Positions 27,312 to 35,727 of a DNA stretch of 64,000 nt are shown here, one piece after another. The translations under genes were made by a program, and so were the position numbers. Numbering within the stretch: position 1 is the stretch's first letter; every line of letters starts with the position of its first letter. This stretch comes from Flavobacteriaceae bacterium UBA7302 (GTDB taxonomy: Bacteria > Bacteroidota > Bacteroidia > Flavobacteriales > Flavobacteriaceae): assembly GCA_002471825.1 (NCBI GenBank), contig DKQS01000006.1, positions 1 through 64,000 on the forward strand, in the 5' to 3' direction. The notes beneath the pieces were generated by a model that searched no databases, was not told the DNA's origin, and saw nothing but the letters and a program-made list of their open reading frames with translations.

Positions 27312-27341
27312 ATCTTGAATTGGTGACTTCCAAATCAAGAT
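27312..27341. other. Imperfect inverted repeat upstream of amidohydrolases
   Basis: ATCTTGAATTGG (27312-27323) and CCAAATCAAGAT (27330-27341) pair with one mismatch around a 6-base loop. It lies 31-60 bases before the start of the double amidohydrolase gene and 19 bases after the stop of the DUF3810 gene. It could be a weak terminator for the latter (a T-rich stretch follows on the minus strand) or an operator. Confidence 0.45.
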
Positions 27342-27359
27342 GACCAAAAATAAGAAGAA

Positions 27360-28436
27360 TTAAATTGACCCTTTATACTTGTGGTAGGAGATTAACAAAT
27401 CGACCACATAATTGTAAGAAGCAATTCCTTTTTCTTGTCTATTGGCCTTTAAATAGGCATTGTAACCCTTTTTCATCAAAGGTTCCAAAGGGTTCTTAAA
27501 TTGTCTCCAAAACCTTGAGCTTCTATTGTAATCTTCTAAAATGCCTTTGTGGATGAGTTGAACTTTCTCAGCATATTTTTCAGCATCACGTTTTCGTAAC
27601 TCATTTAAGCAGTAGGCCAAGGCCATTCGGTAACTCGCATATTTAAAGTAAGGATCATCGTGAGATTTGGCTGCCAAAAAACCTATGAAATTCGCTTCAT
27701 TTTCTGCGGCAAATCCTATTTGATGTGCCATTTCATGACAAACCGTTGTCGGATATCCTGTTTTTGGGATTTTATTATTGATATGTGCTTCGCCTGTAAT
27801 CGGATTCAAATAACCAGAAGTACCATTGTAGGATTGTAAAAGACTCATCATGGAGTGCTTGACACTAGCAAACTCATATTGAAATTGTGGGTGATCTGCA
27901 GACAATTGTCCGTAACCCTGCACGGCCATACCATACATCTGTTTTCTGGTGTAAGGCACTTCCACCACCAAAGAATCGTTTGCTGTTAATTGCTGATGAT
28001 AATCGTTGGCTCTCTCAATAATCACTGAAGTGGTTTTAACCAATTCCTCAGTACTATAATTAGAAGTATCGAACTCAAATTGATTCTGAAGTGGTTCTCG
28101 AAAGTAATTCATTCCCCAGAAAAAATAGAAGCAAAAATGAAGGATGGACAGAAAGGCTGCCACCTCAATGAACTTTCGGAAAAAATCTTTGAATTTTGTT
28201 TTTATAAGCAGAAATATGAATCTAAAAAACAATAAAACGAAGACAAATAGTAAAGCATCACCTATAGAAAATGGAACCCACCCCAATAGAAATCGTAAGG
28301 ATTTTGAGAGGAAAGGATAGACGCCATTGGCATAGTAATTTTCAATAAAAGACTGATAATTAGAAAGGTATTGTACAAGGCCAATTTGAATTGGCAAAAG
28401 AATCGCGAATACAAGGTGTCTTTTTCGATTTTTCAT
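27360..28436 (-). CDS. DUF3810 membrane protein with HExxH motif
   Basis: A 358-residue protein with three N-terminal hydrophobic helices (about residues 8-25, 55-78 and 90-108) and a soluble C-terminal part. The latter contains CHEMAHQIGFAAENEANF, an HExxH zincin-type motif with a downstream Glu at the spacing expected for gluzincins (about residues 233-250). This matches the DUF3810 family of Bacteroidetes, a putative membrane-anchored metallopeptidase without known substrate. The gene is divergent from dnaB. Confidence 0.82.
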   Translation of the reverse strand: MKNRKRHLVFAILLPIQIGLVQYLSNYQSFIENYYANGVYPFLSKSLRFLLGWVPFSIGDALLFVFVLLFFRFIFLLIKTKFKDFFRKFIEVAAFLSILHFCFYFFWGMNYFREPLQNQFEFDTSNYSTEELVKTTSVIIERANDYHQQLTANDSLVVEVPYTRKQMYGMAVQGYGQLSADHPQFQYEFASVKHSMMSLLQSYNGTSGYLNPITGEAHINNKIPKTGYPTTVCHEMAHQIGFAAENEANFIGFLAAKSHDDPYFKYASYRMALAYCLNELRKRDAEKYAEKVQLIHKGILEDYNRSSRFWRQFKNPLEPLMKKGYNAYLKANRQEKGIASYNYVVDLLISYHKYKGSI

Positions 28437-28474
28437 TCCTAGCTAAAAGTAAAAATTAAAATTAATACCCATAA

Positions 28475-28494
28475 GTTATTAACACGTTAATAAC
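28475..28494. promoter_or_regulatory. Perfect 9+2+9 palindrome between DUF3810 gene and dnaB
   Basis: GTTATTAACACGTTAATAAC: the two 9-base arms are exact reverse complements around AC. It lies in the 126-base gap between divergent genes, 68 bases before the dnaB start and 38 bases before the DUF3810 start. No T-tract follows, so it is more like a binding site for a dimeric regulator than a terminator. Confidence 0.5.
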
Positions 28495-28549
28495 AGAATT
28501 TTGTAAACAAATTAGAATTCAGAAAAGAGCATCAATTCAAATAAAAATA

Positions 28550-28557
28550 TACATTTG
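28550..28557 (+). promoter_or_regulatory. TAnnTTTG element immediately before dnaB
   Basis: TACATTTG fits the Bacteroidetes -7 element but sits only 5 bases before the dnaB ATG. If functional, the transcript would start at or next to the ATG, i.e. a leaderless mRNA. No clear -33 TTTG is present at the expected distance. Confidence 0.35.
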
Positions 28558-28562
28558 TTACC

Positions 28563-30086
28563 ATGGAGAAACCGACAACTTACCCTGCAAAAAAAGTAGA
28601 TAGAAGTAAGATTATTAGCCTTGAAAAAGGCAAGGTGCCACCACAAGCCCTTGATTTAGAGGAAGCTGTGTTGGGTGCGATGATGATTGATAAAAAAGGA
28701 ATTGATGATGTGATCGACATTCTCCACAAAGAAGCTTTTTACGATGAAAAGCATCAGGAAATCTACGCGGTGATTTTTGAGCTCTTTCAAAGCTCTCAAC
28801 CCATCGACTTATTAACGGTTTCCAATCAACTTCGAAAAGCAGGAAAGCTAGACATGGTAGGAGGGGATTTTTACCTTATTCGCCTCACCCAAAAAGTAGC
28901 CTCTTCTGCACACGTTGAGTTTCACGCTCGTGTGATTTTACAGAAATATATCCAACGGAAATTGATTTCGATTTCGTCAGAAATTATCGAAGATTCTTAT
29001 GATGAAACCAAGGATGTTTTTGATTTGTTAGACAAAGCCGAAACAAGACTCTTTGAGGTAACCCAGGGCAACCTAAAAAAATCGTCCGAAGATGCTGGCT
29101 CACTTGTAAAACAAGCACTTAAGAAAATAGAGGAAATCAGTAACAAAGAAGGAATGTCTGGTTTGGCTACTGGATTTTCTCGTTTGGATGCCTTAACTTC
29201 AGGATGGCAACCTTCCGATTTGATCATTATAGCGGCACGACCTGGTATGGGTAAAACCGCCTTCGTGATTTCGATGGCTAAGAATATGGCCATCGATTTC
29301 AATTCGCCTGTGGCGATCTTCTCTTTGGAGATGTCTTCGGTGCAGTTGATTACAAGAATGATTTCTTCAGAAACTGGTTTAACTTCTGAAAAACTACGTA
29401 AGGGTAATTTAGAGCCTTATGAGTGGCAAATCTTGAATGTCAATGTAAAACGATTGTCAGATGCGCCAATATTCATTGACGATACACCATCACTTTCCAT
29501 TTTTGATTTACGAGCCAAAGCAAGACGTTTAGTATCGCAGCACGGAGTGAAAATTTTAATCATTGACTATTTACAGCTAATGACTGTTGGAACTTCTGGG
29601 AAAAATTCAGGAAACAGGGAACAAGAGATATCTACCATTTCTCGAAATTTGAAGGCATTGGCCAAAGAATTGAATGTTCCAGTAATTGCGCTTTCACAGT
29701 TGTCAAGGGCTGTAGAAACCCGAAGTGGAACCAAGCGACCATTGCTTTCTGACCTTCGTGAATCTGGAGCGATTGAGCAGGATGCCGATATTGTAAGTTT
29801 CATCTTTAGACCTGAATATTACGGAATGACCGAATGGGATGACGAAGAGCGTTCCCCGTGCGAAGGACAGGCGGAATTCATCGTAGCCAAGCACAGAAAT
29901 GGTGGATTGGACAACATTCGATTGAAATTTACAGGTCATTTAGCCCAATTCTCAAACTTAGAGGATAGTGTTTCCAACGAATTCCACTCTAGTATGAACA
30001 ACGAGATGGACGATTACACACCGAATCAAAGGATTGAACCGAAAGATGCCTTCGGAACAGATGACGATTCCGACATGCCATTTTAG
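28563..30086 (+). CDS. dnaB: Replicative DNA helicase DnaB
   Basis: The hexameric 5'-3' helicase of the replication fork, 507 residues. The N-terminal DnaB domain (LDLEEAVLGAMMID) is followed by a linker and the RecA-like C-terminal domain. Walker A is ARPGMGKTA (about residue 224), Walker B is ILIIDYLQLM (about 333), and ALSQLSRAVE with SDLRESGAIEQDADI are family hallmarks. There is no intein. The C-terminal tail (after about 470) is acidic and variable. No other replication gene is adjacent. Confidence 0.97.
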   Translation: MEKPTTYPAKKVDRSKIISLEKGKVPPQALDLEEAVLGAMMIDKKGIDDVIDILHKEAFYDEKHQEIYAVIFELFQSSQPIDLLTVSNQLRKAGKLDMVGGDFYLIRLTQKVASSAHVEFHARVILQKYIQRKLISISSEIIEDSYDETKDVFDLLDKAETRLFEVTQGNLKKSSEDAGSLVKQALKKIEEISNKEGMSGLATGFSRLDALTSGWQPSDLIIIAARPGMGKTAFVISMAKNMAIDFNSPVAIFSLEMSSVQLITRMISSETGLTSEKLRKGNLEPYEWQILNVNVKRLSDAPIFIDDTPSLSIFDLRAKARRLVSQHGVKILIIDYLQLMTVGTSGKNSGNREQEISTISRNLKALAKELNVPVIALSQLSRAVETRSGTKRPLLSDLRESGAIEQDADIVSFIFRPEYYGMTEWDDEERSPCEGQAEFIVAKHRNGGLDNIRLKFTGHLAQFSNLEDSVSNEFHSSMNNEMDDYTPNQRIEPKDAFGTDDDSDMPF

Positions 30087-30117
30087 AATGCTCTTGTAAT
30101 TGCGTATTTTTGGTTTG

Positions 30118-31374
30118 ATGAAAAAAGCGCTAATCCTCTTTCTATTTTTATTTGTGAGCAAATCATGGGCAAGTTTTATTTACATCCCCATGAATGATGA
30201 CAATCAAAAAAATCACCTCAAAGCATACGGAATTGTCTATTATTCTTTGCAAAACGGATTGAAAGCCAAATGGTTACTCAATTACGAAGGAGGTTCGTTT
30301 TTGATCGAAAATAGTCCTACAATTGAAAATGAATGCAAAATTCGCGGGGTTTCCTACGAAGTGGTAAGCGACGCGAAGGCTTCCATTATTTTGCAACAAA
30401 TAGCCTCGCCTTCTTCCAATCAAGAAGCAGTAACCTTAGAAAAAGCACCTAAAATTGCGGTGTACTCACCGAAAGATAAAATGCCTTGGGACGATGCAGT
30501 GACCATGGTATTGACCTATGCTGAAATTCCATTTGATGTGGTTTACGACAAAGAGGTCTTAGAAGACAAGCTCCTTCTATACGAATGGTTACACCTTCAT
30601 CATGAAGATTTTACAGGTCAATACGGCCGTTTCTATGGATCTTATAGAACGGCACCGTGGTATATTGAAGGAAAAAGAAATGCAGAAAAATTAGCCCGCG
30701 AATTAGGGTATAACAAAGTCTCCGAGCAAAAACTTGATGTAGCCTTGAAAATTCGCAATTATGTTATTGGAGGAGGATTTATGTTTGCCATGTGTTCTGC
30801 TACCGATAGTTTCGATATTGCCTTGGCCGCAGAAGGTGTAGATATTGCAGAAGCTATGTTTGACGGCGATGCATCCGAAGCAAACTACCAATCTAAAATA
30901 GATTTCTCTAAAACATTTGCCTTTAAGAACTTCAAATTAGAGCCAAATCCCATTGTTTATGAGTTTTCATCCATAGACATGACCAGAAAGCGAAGAATAC
31001 CCAAAACTTCGGATTATTTCTCATTGATCGAATTTTCTGCTAAATGGGATCCGATTCCGACAATGTTGACCCAAAATCATACCATGCTCGTGAAAGGATT
31101 TATGGGACAGACTACTTCTTTTGATCGGTCTTCAGTGAAGTCCAACGTGTTGGTTTTAGGAGAGAGCAAGGTGAATCGAGAAGCGCGCTACATCCATGGC
31201 ACCAAAGGGAAGGGGATGTTTACCTTTTATGGAGGTCACGATCCCGAAGATTATTCGCATCGCGTGGGCGATCCAAAGACCGAACTCGATTTACATCCTA
31301 ATTCTCCGGGGTATCGGTTGATTTTAAACAACGTCTTATTTCCTGCCGCCAAAAAGAAAAAACAGAAGACCTAA
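30118..31374 (+). CDS. Exported protein, often labelled asparagine synthetase B
   Basis: About 418 residues from the ATG at 30118, which opens a signal peptide (MKKALILFLFLFVSKSWA); the frame begins at a TTG at 30100, which would only add six residues. Flavobacterial homologues next to dnaB are often named asparagine synthetase B, but I see neither an N-terminal Cys glutaminase domain nor the SGGxDS ATP-pyrophosphatase loop. The segment GGGFMFAMCSATDSFDIALA looks like a nucleophile elbow of a class I glutamine-amidotransferase-like fold with Cys, and AVYSPKDKMPWDDAVTMVL like its first strand. An exported GATase1-like protein of unknown function is the safer description. Confidence 0.6.
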   Translation: MKKALILFLFLFVSKSWASFIYIPMNDDNQKNHLKAYGIVYYSLQNGLKAKWLLNYEGGSFLIENSPTIENECKIRGVSYEVVSDAKASIILQQIASPSSNQEAVTLEKAPKIAVYSPKDKMPWDDAVTMVLTYAEIPFDVVYDKEVLEDKLLLYEWLHLHHEDFTGQYGRFYGSYRTAPWYIEGKRNAEKLARELGYNKVSEQKLDVALKIRNYVIGGGFMFAMCSATDSFDIALAAEGVDIAEAMFDGDASEANYQSKIDFSKTFAFKNFKLEPNPIVYEFSSIDMTRKRRIPKTSDYFSLIEFSAKWDPIPTMLTQNHTMLVKGFMGQTTSFDRSSVKSNVLVLGESKVNREARYIHGTKGKGMFTFYGGHDPEDYSHRVGDPKTELDLHPNSPGYRLILNNVLFPAAKKKKQKT

Positions 31375-31689
31375 ACATGAGAGTTTAGTCATTAGTCGTT
31401 AGTCTTTAGTTGATAGAAATAATTATGCCTAGTAATTCGTATTTCTTGGGTTTTGTTCTCTGGCCTGTAATTTCAATTTTTTTCTTCTTGTTTCCAGGTT
31501 CTTGTTTCTTGTTTCCTTTCTCTTCCTTTAACTAAAACCTAAAACCTAAAAACTAAAAATTTAAAGCCTAGGATTCTTTAACAATTAAACTAAAACAGAT
31601 TATTTTACTGGATTTGCTTCCGCAATGATGAGTGTTAATAATTTTAAAATAATTACCGACTAAATAAATTCCTGTTTATAGCACTTTTG
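31375..31689. other. Low-complexity intergenic region
   Basis: About 315 bases without a credible ORF. It contains a TTAGTC-type direct repeat (TTAGTCATTAGTCGTTAGTC, 31385-31404), a pyrimidine-rich stretch with three CTTGTTTC copies (about 31488-31520), and an AAACCTAAAACCTAAAAACT stretch (about 31535-31554). No terminator hairpin is obvious after the upstream gene. Confidence 0.6.
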
Positions 31690-31697
31690 TATTTTTG
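31690..31697 (+). promoter_or_regulatory. Candidate -7 element of transketolase gene
   Basis: TATTTTTG fits TAnnTTTG and lies 23 bases before the ATG at 31721. A good -33 TTTG is not present, so confidence is low. Confidence 0.35.
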
Positions 31698-31720
31698 TAA
31701 GCATATTTATTTTGATAAAA

Positions 31721-32566
31721 ATGGCAACGACACAAGAATTACAAGCTTTTACACAGCAAGTACGTAGAGATATTTTAAGAATGGTTCATGCAGTAAATTC
31801 AGGGCATCCAGGAGGTTCCTTAGGATGTGCAGAATTTTTCACCGTGCTATATCAAGAGGTAATGGATTATTCCACAGACTTCTCTATGGATGGAGTCAAT
31901 GAAGATTTATTCTTCTTATCCAATGGTCATATTTCACCAGTGTATTACAGCGTTCTTGCAAGGAGCGGATTCTTTCCAGTTGCCGAATTAGCTACCTTCA
32001 GACACATCGATTCTCGTTTGCAGGGGCATCCAACCACTCATGAGAAATTACCTGGTGTTCGAATTGCTTCCGGATCTTTAGGACAAGGGATGTCAGTTGT
32101 GCTAGGTGCTGCAGAAGCAAAGAAGTTGAATAATGATGATAAACTTATTTATTCACTACATGGTGATGGTGAGTTGCAAGAAGGTCAAAATTGGGAAGCC
32201 ATCATGTATGCTTCTGCCAAGAAAATTGACAACATCATTTGTACCATCGATTTAAACGGAAAACAAATTGATGGCGAAACTGATGATGTACTTCACATGG
32301 GTGATGTTCGAATGAAATTTGAAGCTTTTGGTTGGGATGTTATCGATGTAAAAGCAGGAAACAACATTGATGCCATCAAGGCTGGTTTGGCCGATGCGAA
32401 GTCTAGAACTGGCAATGGCAAACCTATTTGTATCTTACTGCATACCGAGATGGGGAATGGTGTCGACTTTATGATGCACACCCATGCTTGGCACGGGAAA
32501 GCACCAAATGATGATCAATTAGAGACTGCCTTGGCGCAGAATCCAGCTACCTTGGGCGATTACTAA
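31721..32566 (+). CDS. Transketolase, N-terminal (TPP-binding) subunit
   Basis: A 281-residue protein equal to the N-terminal third to half of full-length transketolase. The TPP/Mg motif is intact: HGDGELQEGQNWEA followed by TIDLNGKQIDG (GDG...N). The substrate-loop SGHPGGSLG and GSLGQGMSV are also present. The Met at 31721 is preferred over the TTG at 31712. Split transketolases work as N plus C subunits in the non-oxidative pentose phosphate pathway; here the expected C-terminal subunit gene does not follow, since bshA comes next. The partner must be elsewhere in the genome. Confidence 0.92.
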   Translation: MATTQELQAFTQQVRRDILRMVHAVNSGHPGGSLGCAEFFTVLYQEVMDYSTDFSMDGVNEDLFFLSNGHISPVYYSVLARSGFFPVAELATFRHIDSRLQGHPTTHEKLPGVRIASGSLGQGMSVVLGAAEAKKLNNDDKLIYSLHGDGELQEGQNWEAIMYASAKKIDNIICTIDLNGKQIDGETDDVLHMGDVRMKFEAFGWDVIDVKAGNNIDAIKAGLADAKSRTGNGKPICILLHTEMGNGVDFMMHTHAWHGKAPNDDQLETALAQNPATLGDY

Positions 32567-32639
32567 TCTTTGGTGATTTAAGCTTTCTTTAAGTCTTAGC
32601 ACCAAGATTAACTGTATCTTTACACCATATTCTTACTTT

Positions 32640-33773
32640 ATGAAGATTGGTATTGTTTGTTATCCGACCTATGGAGGAAGTGGCGTGTTGGCTACTGAAC
32701 TGGGCATGGCTCTGGCCGATAAAGGACATGAGGTTCATTTTATAACTTACAACCATCCCGTTCGTCTGGATTATTTATCACATCATTTACACTTTCATCG
32801 AGTAGACATTGAAGAATATCCTTTATTTCAATACCAACCTTACGAACTAGCCCTTTCCAGTAAAATGGTTGAGGTGGTTCGAAAGCACAATCTTGAGGTA
32901 TTGCATGTGCATTATGCGATTCCTCATGCCTATGCGGCGTACATGGCAAAAGAGATGTTGAAGGAAAAGGGAATTTTTATCAAGGTGGTAACTACCTTAC
33001 ATGGAACCGATATCACTTTGGTAGGTAGTCATCCGACCTATAAAACTGCGGTTGAATTCAGTATCAATCACTCAGATGTAGTGACAGCAGTATCAAACAA
33101 TTTGAGACAAACCACCCTCGATAGATTCAATATTACCCGAGATATTCAGGTAGTTTACAACTTTATTGATATCAAAAGATACAAAGAGGCCGAAGCCGAA
33201 GAATGTCAGAGAATCACCTTGGCAGAGCCTGATGAGATCATCTTGACTCACGTGAGTAACTTCAGAGCAGTGAAACGAGTTCAAGATGTAATTCGCACGT
33301 TTTACGGAGTTCAAAAAGAAGTGCCATCAAAATTGCTTTTGATAGGTGAAGGTCCTGATCGCATCAAAGCCGAGAATTTAACCAAGAAATTAAAGATTTC
33401 GGACAAGGTATTTTTCCTTGGGAATAGTACAGAAGTCCGTAAAATCTTATGCTATTCGGATGTTTTCCTATTACCATCTCAAACAGAAAGTTTCGGATTG
33501 GCAGCATTAGAGGCCATGGCAGGGAAAACGGCGATTATTTCCACAAATACAGGAGGTTTACCAGAGGTCAATGTACACGGGAAAACAGGTTTCTTGAGTG
33601 ACGTTGGCGATGTAGATGACATGGTTGCCAATACCCTCAAAATATTGAAAAACAAAGAAACCCTCGAACAGTTTAAAAGGCAAGCCTATGAGCACGCCAA
33701 GTCATTTTCCTTGGACAATATTGTACCTGTGTATGAGGAAATTTATAGCAATTGTCTCCAAATAGAGGTATAA
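32640..33773 (+). CDS. bshA: N-acetyl-alpha-D-glucosaminyl L-malate synthase
   Basis: A 377-residue GT4 retaining glycosyltransferase that joins GlcNAc from UDP-GlcNAc to L-malate, the first step of bacillithiol synthesis. Visible motifs are CYPTYGGSGVLATELG (N-terminal loop), HVHYAIPHAYAAYMAK, TTLHGTDITLVG and the C-terminal nucleotide-sugar E(x7)E motif (PSQTESFGLAALEAMA). This strongly matches BshA rather than other GT4 enzymes. bshB and bshC are not in the window. A TATCTTTA near-consensus -7 element lies at 32615-32622. Confidence 0.93.
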   Translation: MKIGIVCYPTYGGSGVLATELGMALADKGHEVHFITYNHPVRLDYLSHHLHFHRVDIEEYPLFQYQPYELALSSKMVEVVRKHNLEVLHVHYAIPHAYAAYMAKEMLKEKGIFIKVVTTLHGTDITLVGSHPTYKTAVEFSINHSDVVTAVSNNLRQTTLDRFNITRDIQVVYNFIDIKRYKEAEAEECQRITLAEPDEIILTHVSNFRAVKRVQDVIRTFYGVQKEVPSKLLLIGEGPDRIKAENLTKKLKISDKVFFLGNSTEVRKILCYSDVFLLPSQTESFGLAALEAMAGKTAIISTNTGGLPEVNVHGKTGFLSDVGDVDDMVANTLKILKNKETLEQFKRQAYEHAKSFSLDNIVPVYEEIYSNCLQIEV

Positions 33774-33778
33774 CAGCT

Positions 33779-34417
33779 TTACTTTCCGCCTAAGAGTCCG
33801 CCAAGCATTCCGCCTAATCCTTCAGATTTTTTAGAGCCACCTAACAGCATTCCTGCAACATCGTCCACCATGCTGCCATCACCATCTGCATCTAAAACTT
33901 GTTCCAAAAAGCTTTGTTCGTTTTGCTCACTATTTTGGGTTAATAAGTTCCCCAAAAGTCCGCTCACATCACCAGCGCTCGAAACGTTTTGTTGGTTCTT
34001 TTGTTTGCCCAAGAACCCCATTAAAATAGGTGCTGCTAATTGTAAGATTTGCATTACTGAACCCGCATCAATTCCGGCTTTTTGAGAAATAACTTGTGCA
34101 ACGCCACTTTGTTTACTACCTAGGATATGGCCTAATATTTTGCTACCATCATTCCCTAAGGCATTGCTTGCATTTCCAGATAACAATCCGCCGATATTGT
34201 CCAAAATGCTTCCATCATGTTTACCAGACAGTGCACTTAGGATTCCTGCAGCTCCTGAAGTTGTATTGGCATTTCGTTGCATGGCTTTCATCAATACCGG
34301 CATTCCCATAGACAAAACACTACTAGTTTTATCGGCATCTGTATTGGTTTGATTGGCAATTCCTGAGATAATGGTTTTTCCCATATCACTTTGAAGAAGA
34401 TCTAAGATTCCAGACAT
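33779..34417 (-). CDS. DUF937 family protein
   Basis: A 212-residue Gly/Ser/Leu-rich protein of the DUF937 (YidB-like) family. It opens with the typical MSGILDLLQSDMGKTIISGI and contains two helical repeats (GILSALSGKHDGSILDNIGG; QILQLAAPILMGFLGKQ). An acidic DADGDGSMVDD motif near residue 170 resembles a calcium-binding loop. No signal peptide is seen. Function of the family is unknown. Convergent with bshA, 5 bases apart. Confidence 0.85.
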   Translation of the reverse strand: MSGILDLLQSDMGKTIISGIANQTNTDADKTSSVLSMGMPVLMKAMQRNANTTSGAAGILSALSGKHDGSILDNIGGLLSGNASNALGNDGSKILGHILGSKQSGVAQVISQKAGIDAGSVMQILQLAAPILMGFLGKQKNQQNVSSAGDVSGLLGNLLTQNSEQNEQSFLEQVLDADGDGSMVDDVAGMLLGGSKKSEGLGGMLGGLLGGK

Positions 34418-34507
34418 ATTGATCGATTTTAAATTAGAAATACAAGGTAATTATTTCTAGTGTTATGTGATGAATTTTTTTTAGTTACTTTTAACAAAAT
34501 CTAACCA

Positions 34508-35725
34508 ATGAAACTTATAATCAAGATTACGTTTGTTACCGTCGTTCTGCTTCTTAGTTCTTGCAAGAATCCAAAAGAAGTTCCTTTTGAAAATTACATT
34601 GATACTTCTTCGAAACCCATTGAATATCAGCAAAAAAAGGTTTATGAGGTAAATGGAGTATATGCAAGTAATATGTTTGATGCTGCGCGATTGAACGATT
34701 TCACTCAAATGAACGACTCTACTTTTCTAGCACGGATTAATCCTGAAAATGGTCCAATTAACAACAGTCCGTATTATAGTTTTAAACTATGGTCCGACTC
34801 CATTCGACCAATTTATGTGCAGTTCGACTATCCTGAAGGGTACAAACATCGATATCCACCCAAGCTGAAATCAGCATCGGGTTGGAAACAATTGGATAGT
34901 ACCATGGTTTTTAAGCAAGATACCATTACCACTATTAAATTGAACCTGTCTAAAGATACCACCTGGGTGTCAGCTCAAAAGGTTGTTACCTATGCAGATA
35001 CGAAGGATTGGGTGTCTGAGGTAACTAATGGTAAATCCTTTGTGGAAATTTCTACGGTTGGAAAAACCACTTTGGGCAAGGAAATCCCTGTATTGGACAT
35101 TGGAATTGGGGATAAGAAGGAAAAACCTCTGTTGATTTTCTTAACTAGACAGCATCCACCGGAAGTAACTGGGTTCTTTGCTTTTCAAGAGTTTATGCAA
35201 ACCATACTAGCAGAAAACGAATTGACCACGGAATTTTTGAATACCTATCGAATCCTAGCCTTTCCAATCATGAATCCGGATGGAGTAGATTTGGGACATT
35301 GGCGTCATAATGCGAATGGGGTCGACTTGAACCGTGATTGGTCGAAATACAATCAACCCGAGGTGAATCAAGTGGTTACCTTTATTAGCAACCAAATGAA
35401 AGAAAACGATTCGAAAATAGTACTAGGTTTGGATTTTCACTCCACCTGGTATGATATTTTCTACACCAATAAAAAAAGGGAGGGAACCACACTTCCAACC
35501 TTCATAAACGATTGGTTTGAGGCTTTAGAAGCCAATATTCCCGATTACAAGGTGAATGAGGCTCCTGGAAATTCTACGAAACCTGTATCGAAAGGGTGGT
35601 TCTTGTATGGTCACAAGGCCGTGGGAATTACCTATGAAATTGGCGACAAAACTCCAATGAATGAAATTGAACGAATCGGGAAGGTTTCTGCTGTTGAAAT
35701 GATGAAAATACTCACCAAGAAATAA
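34508..35725 (+). CDS. M14-family zinc carboxypeptidase lipoprotein
   Basis: A 405-residue lipoprotein (lipobox LLSSC, Cys19-20 region) with a peptidase M14-like domain. Zinc ligands are the HPPE motif (His216, Glu219), the downstream DFHST His, and the catalytic Glu in TYEIGDKTP near the C-terminus. FPIMNPDGVDLGHWRHNANGVDLNRDW is the substrate-binding Asn-Arg region. It would cleave C-terminal residues from peptides at the cell envelope. It is 2 bases upstream of the deacylase-like gene and shares an operon with it and the symporter gene. Confidence 0.88.
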   Translation: MKLIIKITFVTVVLLLSSCKNPKEVPFENYIDTSSKPIEYQQKKVYEVNGVYASNMFDAARLNDFTQMNDSTFLARINPENGPINNSPYYSFKLWSDSIRPIYVQFDYPEGYKHRYPPKLKSASGWKQLDSTMVFKQDTITTIKLNLSKDTTWVSAQKVVTYADTKDWVSEVTNGKSFVEISTVGKTTLGKEIPVLDIGIGDKKEKPLLIFLTRQHPPEVTGFFAFQEFMQTILAENELTTEFLNTYRILAFPIMNPDGVDLGHWRHNANGVDLNRDWSKYNQPEVNQVVTFISNQMKENDSKIVLGLDFHSTWYDIFYTNKKREGTTLPTFINDWFEALEANIPDYKVNEAPGNSTKPVSKGWFLYGHKAVGITYEIGDKTPMNEIERIGKVSAVEMMKILTKK

Positions 35726-35727
35726 GA

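Noticed and set aside
27282..27347. Longer N-terminus of the double amidohydrolase
   Set aside because: The extension would place 22 residues before a clear signal peptide starting at the ATG at 27281, and it includes the inverted repeat.
30100..30117. TTG at 30100 as start of the exported protein
   Set aside because: It adds six residues before the signal peptide; the ATG at 30118 begins the basic-hydrophobic signal sequence directly.
31385..31404. TTAGTC repeats as a CRISPR array
   Set aside because: Units are only 6-7 bases, degenerate and without spacers, and no cas gene is present.
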